Shown: positions 1 to 10,000 of the stretch, piece after piece
Numbering within the stretch: the stretch's first letter is position 1
How the letters are laid out: each line of letters opens with the position of its first letter
Assembly (NCBI GenBank): GCA_019648995.1
Contig: BLXT01003724.1
Location: 2,177,717 to 2,207,011, forward strand
Direction: 5' to 3'
DNA from: Plakobranchus ocellatus
Taxonomy: Eukaryota > Mollusca > Gastropoda > Plakobranchidae
Length of the DNA: 29,295 nt
Program-made: the position numbers and the translations under genes
The notes under the pieces: generated by a model
Databases searched by the model: none
Seen by the model: only the letters and a program-made list of their open reading frames with translations
Told to the model about the DNA's origin: nothing

Positions 1-60
<60 letters not shown>

Positions 61-625
61 TTCTCGCTCTTAGTGTCAATGTATATTTTTTTTCTAAGGC
101 TATGTTCTGATGTTTTCTTTGTCAAGTCTCTCTCTCTCTCACTCTTAGCGTCGATGGGGATTTTTTTTCCTTAGGCTATGTTCTGATGTTTTCTTTGTCA
201 GTCTCTCTCTCTCTCTCTTTCTCTCTCACTCTCTCTCTCTCTTTCTCTCTCACTCTCACTCTCACTCTTAGCGTCAATGGGGATTTTTTACCCTTAGGCT
301 ATGTTCTGATGTTTTCTTTGTCCAGTCTCTCTCTCTCACTCCCACTCTCTCTCTCTCTCTCTCTCTCTCTTTCGCTCTCACTCTCACTCTTAGCGTCGAT
401 GTGGATTTTTTTTTCTTAGGCAATGTTCATATGTTTTCTTTGTCCAGTCTCTCTCTCTCACTCCCACTCTTTCTCTCTTTCGCTCTCACTCTCACTCTTA
501 GCGTCGATGTGGATTTTTTTTTCTAAGGCAATGTTCATATGTTTTCTTTGTCCAGTCTCTCTCTCTCTCTGTTTCTCCTTTTATCACTGTGAGTGTTTCC
601 CAGTAATGCTCTCTCTTTCTCTTTT

Positions 626-665
<40 letters not shown>
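1..665. repeat. CT microsatellite with five copies of a ~58-bp core
   Basis: Long (CT)n runs with occasional TTT, CACT and CGCT interruptions alternate with a core that starts CTTAGYGTCRATG, has a T-run, and ends GATGTTTTCTTTGTC(C)AG or ATATGTTTTCTTTGTCCAG. Cores lie at 69-126, 144-201, 267-325, 389-447 and 497-555. The last two are nearly identical to each other (TTCATATG variant). The frames through here are Leu/Ser low-complexity translations and not genes. The left edge is cut inside the repeat. Confidence 0.93.
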
Positions 666-672
<7 letters not shown>

Positions 673-1962
673 ATTTAGATAATATCAAGATCCAGGACTA
701 TTTGAAATTTCGCGAAACGCTTACTTTTGTATAATCAAAATTTGATAATGGTCTTAGAGATCTTAATTTAGGCTTTAGTTTAGGCCTAAGCCTACACAGA
801 CTTGAATACATTGTAGGCCGACATGACTTGCCTAGATCTCGACATTTCAAATAGAGCAAAGGAAAACTCGATGTTTTCTTTTAATTTTATATACAAGGGT
901 CATAATTTAAAGCCTTATTGAGATTCTGTAGACCTGTCTCACATAGGTTTTCTTTGTCCATGGAACCTTTTATTGTGTAAGCTAGATTTTGAGTTGTTAT
1001 ACACTGTAGTGCACCTTTAAAAAAATTCATCATCCAGGCCCTAAGCCTGCAGGTCTTGAAGGCTTGATAAATGGTCATATTATGAGACTAATGGTAGTGA
1101 GTAGGAAGATACTTTCTTGCATCTTTTAGAGTCGAAAATTCATTAATTAGCCTCTAATATTACACTTTAATTTTATGGAATGTCTATAGTTAAGTATGTA
1201 ATTAAGGTGTAATACGGTTTATCCATGCATATTTGTTTATACTGGCATATTCCTGTGAGACTCTTTAAATTCCTGTGAGTATTGGTGAATATTCCTGTGA
1301 GCACAATTTGGGGTTGGCAGGTCTGATAACGTTAAAACACACCACAAGCGAAATTGAGGCTTTAACCTTTCCTGAATATGCATATTAATTAGGTTTTAAG
1401 ATATCTTCGTAATGTCATCATTCTTTATGATGTAAAGAACCAATCATAAAACAGGTCGTATTTGCTGCAGACGATTTTTTTTGCCCATTTTGGAAACTAT
1501 CGTCTGCACTTCTTTTTCATAAAACAAACGGAGATCACAAGAAGAATGGATTCTACATCTTCAGCAAAGTTTTCTTGTCGTCATCGCATCAGCAACGTTA
1601 TGTGCGAATAATTGTCATGTGCGAAGAAAGTTTTTTGCCTTCTATGTTATTTGGAGCTTAATTTTAGGTCCATTTCTTCAACAGTCTCGTGACCTAGATT
1701 TAAGTGTGTAAAAATGTGCTTGGTTCCGATCACAGCACAGCGCATTGCTTGTATGGATGGACATAATGTTGGGAACTGATGATAGTGGGTTTGTTATGCG
1801 CGATATATCTTTGCACAAAATTATGCTGGAAACCACACATTATGCCCATAAACAAAGGTTAAATAATCAGAATGCTGCTTTTAAATTAATACAGTGTTAT
1901 TTTGGCACAATGCTTTTGTGTATTTATAGAATGCATAAGGATACGAGTCTAGTGTGTAGTTA

Positions 1963-2582
1963 ATTATGTATGCAAATGACAACATTGTTTATGTCGTCAT
2001 AGTTATAGAAACATAGTTTTTACTACAATAAGCTGTAGCCTTAATGCTTTTTCAATGTTTTATGAGACACTAGTGGGTCGAAAAAAAAAATTTTTTTTTC
2101 GGCATAAATCTAGATCTAAACCAAGACCTCATCATGTGAGATATTTTTAGCAGAGGATCAGTGTAACATCCAGTCAGAAGTGCCTATAATTGGTACATTT
2201 TAACCCCCCCCACACACACACACACAAAAGAGTGAGTGAGAGAGAAAGAACTAAAAGGAAGAAACCCATTCACAATACACTTCAAACTTACGAATTTAAT
2301 GGTATTGATTATGTGTGCAAATGACAGCATTGTTTATGTTGTCATAGTTACGTTTGACACACATAATTTTAAGATTGTTTAACATCATACACAAAGGCCT
2401 ACTCAAAAACATTGTTTTTATTGGTATCACATGTAGCTACAGCGTTGATGTTTCTTTAATAACTTTGAGCTACTAATTGCTTAAAAGAGCAAAAAGTCAT
2501 TTTTTTTAGCCTAGATGCATAAGTTGTATTTAGCTGAGGAGCAATGTTACTGTTTGATAGATCTACTGGGAAGGACCTATGT
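1963..2582 (+). repeat. Degenerate tandem repeat, period about 345-380 bp
   Basis: The 43 bases at 1963-2005 and 2308-2350 match at about 40 positions (core TGCAAATGACARCATTG, then GTCATAGTTA). Further on, TTTTTAGCAGAGGATCAGTG near 2148 lines up with TATTTAGCTGAGGAGCAATG near 2527, so the whole unit, not just the 43-mer, was duplicated and has diverged. A 19-bp inverted copy of part of the core sits at 3327-3345. No coding capacity was recognised. Confidence 0.7.
2204..2225. repeat. C-run and (CA)n microsatellite
   Basis: A run of C is followed directly by alternating CA and then an AG-rich stretch. Simple sequence only. Confidence 0.85.
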
Positions 2583-4009
2583 GTGGTGTTTTTTTTTTGT
2601 TTTGTTTTTTTTTAAACAAATCAAAATTAAATATAAAGAGACATATATGTTGTTTCAAAGGTGAAAAATAACTGAGAAATAAAGTGTCATGCGAAGTTGG
2701 GAACTATGACAAGATGAATGGCCTTCAATTTAATCGCAATTGTAGGCTACGCGCTATTTTTATTTTATTTTTTTTTTTCGTATTGCACTGCTGTTTGTGT
2801 TCTCTTTTGACTTTTCGTAGCAATTTGATCTATTTGTTTTGACTTTTTAACTACAGTAATTATGCTTATCTCCTCAAATGGTGTGTTGCAATGCTCTCTC
2901 TTATGCCACATAGAGGTAATAACATAAACACTGTGAAAGGTTTTTTTCAGCTTTTGCTTGCTCTTATGTGACGCCTTTTTTTTATCTTCTAACTCTTTTA
3001 ATTCAATACGATTTTATTTCGTGAGTTCAAATGATATAAATTTGAGATTGTCAATGATATATTTCTATAAAGGTTTCAGCATGATTGCTTTAGAGAATGT
3101 TCTTGTGCATAGTGTTGAACAAAAACTGTGTCATCATAGTTATGTGCGAAAGATATTTTCACTTTGTGCAAAAACCTTTTATATAAAAAAAAGACATAAT
3201 TTATAGGTTTCATTTACTAAATAAAATAAGCATATATACTTGATTCAGCAGTCTTAACTTTGCATAGCAAAATTTCCAAAGCAGGCATACATTAAAAAAA
3301 CTAAAAGATGTTTGTATTCTTCGAAAATAACTATGACGACATAAATGCAGACTTATTGATGTTCAATTATTACCTTTTTTTACATATTCTTCATGAAATG
3401 TGGTCTTTATTAATTGCATATGTAAAATAAAACTGTCAAAAAGCAATATCTAGATGCTTTATTGTTCATTTCTTAAAAATGTGTCATCACAGTCATGTAT
3501 GAAACTTTTCATGGTCTCCCCAATTGATGTCAATTTTTTGTCTAAGTGTGCCTTGTCTTGCTCTGTGAACACTAGTCTTACATCAAGTTGGTATAGGTTA
3601 CTTTAAAAAAGCAAGAAAAAGTTATCTACCTCAAACTTCATTTTTGAGCCTCAGTGACACAATTTGTATGCCCACTTTCCTCAAGTATTTTTGTATAAGC
3701 CAAGAGGTGAGTCTGTGTGATTTGCTCGTTGAAATAGGACTTTTAAGAAAATTAGGCATTTGAGGAACAATTTTTTTTTTCTTTTTTATGTGCTTTTAAG
3801 GAAACTGAAAACTTAAGCTTCAATATAACTCTAGCCACTTTTTGCCACTGCAAAGCCCACCAACTAGAGTCTAAGATCATATTGATAATTTTGTATTTGA
3901 AAACTAGGACTTGTGACCTGATTAGACAGATCTCCAAATTTTCCTAGGTGTAAAAATAAAGAAATTGGAAGTGAAAAAAATGTCTTTTTTTCTTAATCAT
4001 ATTTGGCAG

Positions 4010-4095
4010 TTTCAAGAGAGGAGAAATAACTTTTGAGGAAGGCACTGGGCTGTGTCAGTTCAAAGACCCCAAAAACCCTCAGATGATTGGAAAAG
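4010..4095 (+). CDS. TM9SF4: TM9SF4 visible exon 1 (lumenal domain)
   Basis: A pyrimidine-rich tract and TTTGGCAG precede the exon, and GTAAGT follows it. The first base completes a codon begun in an exon outside the window. The reading starts [13 protein letters not shown] and continues to PQMIGK, with one base left for the next exon. This stretch corresponds to the variable lumenal loop before the first membrane segment in TM9SF proteins, so sequence similarity is weak. It is accepted because the phase joins exactly to the next exon (split Asp codon) and both splice sites are good. Confidence 0.8.
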
Positions 4096-7000
4096 GTAAG
4101 TTGAACATATTATTAAAGAGCCAAATGTAAAATGGATGTGAACTATTTTTTTGTCTTTTTTGTCTCTGGAACATTTGTTTTCTTTTTTGTTATTTGTTTT
4201 GTTTGTTTAAAGATGTATTTTACTGAATAGTTGAATTCATCAATTTGTCTTTATTCTCTACAAATCCCCTTTAATTTGTCATTTAAAATTTTTCATCTCG
4301 GATCCTTTTGTTTGTCTGGAAATCCCGTGACCATATGGAATTAAAAGATCTTGAATAATGGAGAAAAAAAAATAAATCGACTTTTGGATTTGAAACAAGA
4401 TAAGTTTTGTCTTCTTTTTATCTTTTTTTTTTTTTTTTGTTTCACTTTTATGATTTCTGGACCTGACCTCAAAAGCTATTTTCTATTTTTTTCCTCTTTC
4501 AATTTTTTTTTAGATATGCCAGATAATAAAGAGGTGCTGTTCACATACACTGTTGAGTGGCAAAAAAGTGAGGTTGGTTGGGCCTCACGCTGGGACATTT
4601 ATTTGGCCATGAGTGATGTGCAGATACATTGGTTCTCCATCATCAACTCTGTTGTAGTTGTATTTTTCTTGTCAGGTAAGCAGACTTGATTTCAACCATG
4701 GAGGTTGGTAAAAATAATGGCTGTTCGTAATTTTGCAAATTCCATTTTTATACAAAATTCATTTTATGTTGTTCGAAGTACTTTATCTGCATTTTTCCCA
4801 ACTGTTATCTGTTGCAGGTCTGTATTATTTAGCAGCGATTTGGTTTTTATCCTTCAGGTTTTTGGCAAGTTCTGTTTGTTTACTTCTTTTTTGCTTTTTT
4901 TTAGCATGAAGAATGGTTACCTGAGGGAAAAAAAATGTAAAACCATGGTCCTTTAAGCTTTTGATATTAGGCTCAGAAAGAGAACAAATGATACTAATAT
5001 CCAATACAATTTGAATGAAGGACAAAAAAAAATGCTTAGAAGAATGTAACATTTTTTTTATATTTTTATTGTGAAGACAGGCATATTAACAATGACTGTA
5101 ATTAATAGCTCCATCACATAGGAGGTCTGTATTAATTTGGAACTCCAAGAGGCCTAGAAACAAACTTGAGTTTTTTGTTTTAAGCCTAGAAAATCATTGT
5201 TAGTGAATACAGGCCTTGAAAAGGTTTGAAAGTTGTTAAAAAAAATCAGAATTTACATAAATTTTTACTTCCATTTTGTTCTTTTACCTTCCTTGGTAAA
5301 ATTAATATAGTGCTTTTGGCAAGGAACAACATTTATGGGAAGAATGTACTGCAGGTAACCCAAGAAGGATTCATATGAGCATTTTTAATTGTAACTACAG
5401 AGATTTCTTACCATTAAAATGCTTTTATTTAAGTGTGCTTGTTTTTTATCTTTTTACGATGTTGTTTTAATAGTTCATTCTAGCTAATGAGCCAAATTTA
5501 AACTACACCTAAGAGTTGAGATTGGTCACCCAACTCTTTAGTTTCATCCTTAAAATGGAACAGGGCTTTTAAACATGTCTAAGGCTAAATCAAAACCTCC
5601 AACCTATATCTCATCTAGATTTTCACTTCAAAGAAAAATACAGAAATACAGCCTTAACTCTTGCTTGTTCTAATGTGTGGCCTTTTTTTCTCATTGACTT
5701 TGGATGTTTCATGCAGAGAGGTGTATATCAGAACTACACATTTTTTTTGTGTTATGTAATACAAATTTCTCTGTCAGCAACTAAAATTAAGTCAAACCCA
5801 TCAGAGTAAAGACTTGAGTCAGACCCTTATCTTCAGTTCCCAGCCATAGATCTGTACTGAGCTGGTGTTACAATTTTTTTTTTTAAAGAAGAATACCTGA
5901 AATTTTGTTCAGCTGGCTTATAGTCTAGCAGTTCAAATCCTGAGGCAAAGAAGTGTGGGGATTTTGTTGGTTTCTTACAGTTGTTATGTTATTTGTAAAA
6001 CATATTGTTGATTAGGGGCACCACAAATTACGAAGTTTTGTGGCAGGAACAATTGTAATGACCTCAGGTAAAGTTGTCATAATTCTGTCTCTCTCTTTTT
6101 TTTTAAAATTTTTTTTTTAATGTCCATGTTTCACCATGACTTGTGGGAGAGTTTTACAGTATTTGATAGAGCTTAAGTCTATGGTTGATGCTCTCTATGA
6201 GTCATAAAACCTAGTTATTCATGGCCAATTTTTCATTTTGTGATGATGCTAGTCTATGTATAGTTTTAATAACTGAAAAAGAACTCAAGAAAATTAGCTT
6301 TTGAAGAGATAATGGTTTATTATACCAAGTGAAACCTGAACTTTGCTTCTAAAAAAATCAGCTCTTATTCAGCAAAGGCCTGCAAAAACCCTGGACTTTG
6401 GTTTTATTTAAGCAGTATAGGATTCTGAATTCAGTATGCTTTAAACTGCTTCAAAGATGTAAAAAAGTATTTACAAGTAAGAAGGAAACTACCATTCTGT
6501 CGTCCTGCTTAATACTCTATATAGCCTCCCATTGAGATGATACGTACATGCGCAGATTCACTTGCTATGCGACACTTGTACAGATTCGACACCATCTTAG
6601 AGCTTGTGTTTTATTTTCTGAATTTAATTATATGATTCACACGGATAAAAATACAATTTATATATATTGTGAAGTTTGCTTAAGTTGTGCACAACATTTT
6701 TGTGCCCATGAAATGTGAAGGCTCCACTGTGGGAGTATTTTATTTGTGATTCTTTGCCTGATAAAAACCTAACTTTCCCATCACCTTGACCTTTTGTCCT
6801 TTGCGCAAACTTGTTCCCTTTAATTATACAAGTGTTTAGAAGGAACAAACAGTTTTGCTTTTTTTGCCATAATTCAGTATGTATTTATATTTATTTTCTT
6901 ACTGTTCTACACCATTTGCCTCTCTGAAGTGAGAGAACAGTGCCACTCTTTTTCTTATTAGTTATTCCTATAAAGTGGATGGACATGAAATCTTTTTTCA

Positions 7001-10000
7001 ATATGGCTACCCAGGAATACAAATAAAGAATCAATAAAAGCGTCATTCAGTCACTTTCGAGTACTGATTAAAAAGAACTTGACAATACATGCATCTCTGA
7101 CCCAAAGTCATGCCTCTTGTGGCGGACTTCCTCTCCCACCCATCCCACTGCTGCTCCCTTGGGTTCAGCTGAAGTTAACCTGATGTATAAAGATGCCGCT
7201 ATTTATTTGAATATGCATATCTTCCATGTGATGCTCATCATTTGTAGCTTCAACGTAACCATCATAAGCATTTTTAATTTCATGGACCACTGGAACCAGC
7301 GACATAAGGGTTTTAACTTGCTCTTGAATAGAAGCAAGTGCCTCGCCAACATTTTTGTTATCTCTAGTCCTGCTCTTACTCTCCTTTCCTTTGCCCTTCC
7401 CACCTTTTCCTGCATGCGCACTTTTCTTCACTTGGTCTCCCGTGTGCAAGCTTGACCGTGCTCGCGGTGCACCTCTAGGACATAAAATCACAGGGGGTTT
7501 CTAAACTTCATTCAAAGATTTTAATGAACAGTTGGAGGGGAAAGATGAGGAAACAATACAACATATATCTAAAGCATTATGCTGCATTTTGTGAAACGAA
7601 ACGTCTAGACCCCTTAAGAATAAGTGACAAAAGTGCAATAGATTTCTTGGCAGATATGTTTGAAGAAGGTTATGGATACAGCTCCATTAACATGGCCAGA
7701 GCCCCTATTTCATCGTTAAATGATTTGGGATCTTGCCCCTTGGTACGCAGGTTTATGAGAGGAGTTTTTAACCTTTGACCTAGCTGTCCCTGTTACACCT
7801 TTATATTGGATGCATCTATAGTCCTCAATTATCTGAGAACGCTTTCCCCTGCCACGAAGTTGAATCTTCCAATGCTTAGCGCCAAGCTAATGACGCTATG
7901 TGCTCTGGTCACTGGCCATCGCTGCCAGTCACTCCATGCTCTGGACATAACAAACATGCACATTTCTAGCAGTAAAGCTGTATTTTACATACAGACATTG
8001 CTTAAAACAAACTCTCTAAAAAACCCTGCCTCAGTGATTACTCTTGCAGCTTATCGTGAGGACAGACATATATGTGTTTTTACTTGTCTTAAACACTATC
8101 CGAAGGGCACAAGGCTGTTGCGAACCTCTAGCCAGCTGTTTATTAGCAACCAATCACCTCACAATGGTGTGACCAAAGACACACTAGCAAGGTGGATTAC
8201 ACTCACCCTTACAAAGTCTCGTATAGACACCAGTATTTTCAAACCTCACAGTACTAGAAAAGCAGCAGCCTCGGCTGCAGCCAGAACCTCAGATGTTTCT
8301 CTTGTATTGCGCTCAGCTGGATGGACCAAAGAGACTACTTTCGCAAAGTTTTATAACAAACCCATTGACTATAATTTATCTCAGTTAAACTTTGCATACA
8401 GTGTGCTTAAAAGTAAATTGAAATCAGTCTCACTTTAAAATCTCATGGGATGCTATAAAGTATTAAGCAGGACGACAGAATGTATAAATTAGACAATGCT
8501 TACCTGTAAGCTGAGGTATAATTGTGATTCTGTAGTCCTCTAATACTCTGTAGCATCCAATTGCCCACCCATGTTCCCTCCCTGTGCGTTATCTTGTCAG
8601 ATTGAGTAGTGTTTGTAGAGAATTTAGAAATGTTTGAGCTCTTGGGAGAAAAATTGTTACCTTTTGGAGTGGCTACATGCCAGTGTCTGTGCCATGGATT
8701 CAAAAGTCACTGGTTGTCTGTCAGACTGCGTCTGACTACAAGAAGAAACTGCTTTCTCATATTTGAAAAGGGAATCTGTGCATGTGCGTACCATCTCAGT
8801 TGGTCGCTACAGAATATTAGTATTAGAGGACGACAGAATCACAATTATACTTCAGCTTACAGGTAAGCCTCATCTAATTTATTCATTAAATGTCATTAAT
8901 TGAGTTCACAGGCAAACTTGAGTTTGCGGTCATTAATTTATGTTATACAAAAGCACAAAAAAGCTCTATGGCCTGTTTAGGTCTATTAGTACCAAAGAAG
9001 TAAAGATATTTATAAAGATAAGGAAACATCAATAATGTATGTCTAAATAACTTTTAGAAGAAATTAAATCTAGACTAGAGACCATCAATATCTGGGTCAA
9101 TACAGGTGCTGTCTTAAGAAGAGACACTTTTTACAAAAAGTTATCCCTACAGCCACTAAGTGTCAATACTTTATGAATGTTCAAAGTTTGAAGAAATTAC
9201 CATTGTCATTGTATACACAAAAATGATCAGATCATCTTGTCTCTATACAAAAACTTTTGATGACAGCTAATAAAATTAGAAGTAAAATTAATGGCCAATT
9301 AAATTTGTGAATAACATTTGTAGATAAATCGAGCATGTGCCAAAACTGGCTTTGGTTGGGTCAAACATAAATCTCATTTCCAAGGTCTGCAGCTTCTAGC
9401 AAGAATAAACACAACTTATTTTAATTTTGGCGAGGATAAACGTTAAAAGTTAAAAAAAAAAAAAACACTCTCTAGAGTTTCTTAGTGTTTGTATCACAAT
9501 TTCACAATTTTTTCTCTTTTAACAAAAAATTTTTTTCATCAAAATTCAACCTCCATCCAAACAGAGCAAGTTTTTAATGTTTGTTTCAGGCATCCTAACT
9601 ATGATCATGGTGAGAACCTTGCGCAGGGACATTGCTCAGTACAATAAAGATGACGATCTGGTAGGTCTAACACTAATGCAGGAAAGTGGTTTAAGAGTTA
9701 TAATTGTCAATGCTTTCAATGCTTGGTGAAAATGGCTGGCAAATCCACTCTGGGATCTACAGGGATGTTGAGTTCAAGCCTGCCACTGATGGCCTGACCT
9801 GAAATGCCGTACAAGCCTGAGATTATTTAGTAGTGCACAGACTACAAGCATGAAACAAACCAAACCATTCCTAAATCATGCATGTTGCTTTATTATTTTC
9901 CCATCATAAAAACTATGAATATCACTGCTTATGAGCAAAACCCAAAAGGTGGCCCAAAACTTTGTTTCACTTATTTTATCAAGTGAATTTAAGAGTTCAG

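Larger units (their letters stand above)
666..4009 (+). other. TM9SF4 upstream intron sequence, no exon recognised
   Basis: AT-rich noncoding sequence between the CT array and the first visible exon. It holds three copies of ATTCCTGTGAG (1249-1259, 1269-1279, 1291-1301), a C-run followed by a (CA)n run near 2204-2225, degenerate ~345-bp repeats from about 1963, and many T/A runs. I looked for the missing N-terminal TM9SF4 exons in all three forward frames and found none. The gene's 5' exons are therefore inferred to lie outside the window. Confidence 0.7.
6471..8882 (+). mobile_element. DIRS-like tyrosine-recombinase transposon, internally deleted
   Basis: Outer ends are inverted copies: 6471-6559 on the left against the reverse complement of 8772-8882. 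Shared blocks are TTAC..GTAAG, ATTCTGTCGTCC and, further in, GAGATGRTACGYACATGC with CAGATTC. Just after the recombinase stop lies an internal region (8441-8564) whose first half is complementary to the left end and second half to the right end. That layout (inverted terminal repeats plus an internal complementary region, with a tyrosine recombinase) is the hallmark of DIRS-group retrotransposons. No reverse transcriptase or RNase H frame is visible, so the copy is deleted or non-autonomous. The alternative is a ~2-kb element (6490-8484) beside a related ~400-bp MITE (8482-8884). The left limit is uncertain by some tens of bases. No target duplication was seen, as expected for a tyrosine recombinase. 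Confidence 0.72.
4676..9589 (+). other. TM9SF4 intron 2, host of the tyrosine-recombinase element
   Basis: Intron between the exons ending 4675 and starting 9590. Outside the transposon (about 6471-8882) it is AT-rich sequence without recognised genes. The ORFs at 4705-4956 and 4825-5052 are T/A-run translations on opposite strands. Confidence 0.8.

Noticed and set aside
186-734. Two plus-strand ORFs of 77 and 103 codons
   Set aside because: Pure Ser/Leu/Phe translation of the CT satellite; no protein signal.
1745-1963. 72-codon plus-strand ORF
   Set aside because: No family-like pattern and it runs to the edge of the degenerate 345-bp repeat; probably chance.
3650-3720. Possible TM9SF4 exon ending at a good donor (AAGAGGTGAGT, about 3706)
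   Set aside because: The frame needed to join the exon at 4010 contains a TAA, and the other frames do not give the expected conserved residues.
4351-4513. ATG-initiated extension upstream of TM9SF4 exon 2
   Set aside because: Low-complexity Phe-rich translation of intronic T runs; the exon is entered by splicing at 4514.
5920-5960. B-box-like GTTCAAATCC, possible tRNA or SINE
   Set aside because: No convincing A box at the right distance and no cloverleaf stems.
8500-8866. Overlapping ORFs on both strands ending in the same peptide
   Set aside because: The identity is caused by the inverted repeat; neither is a gene.
9725-9830. A/B-box-like pair, possible tRNA-derived SINE
   Set aside because: Boxes fit poorly and no tail, flanking duplication or second copy is visible.
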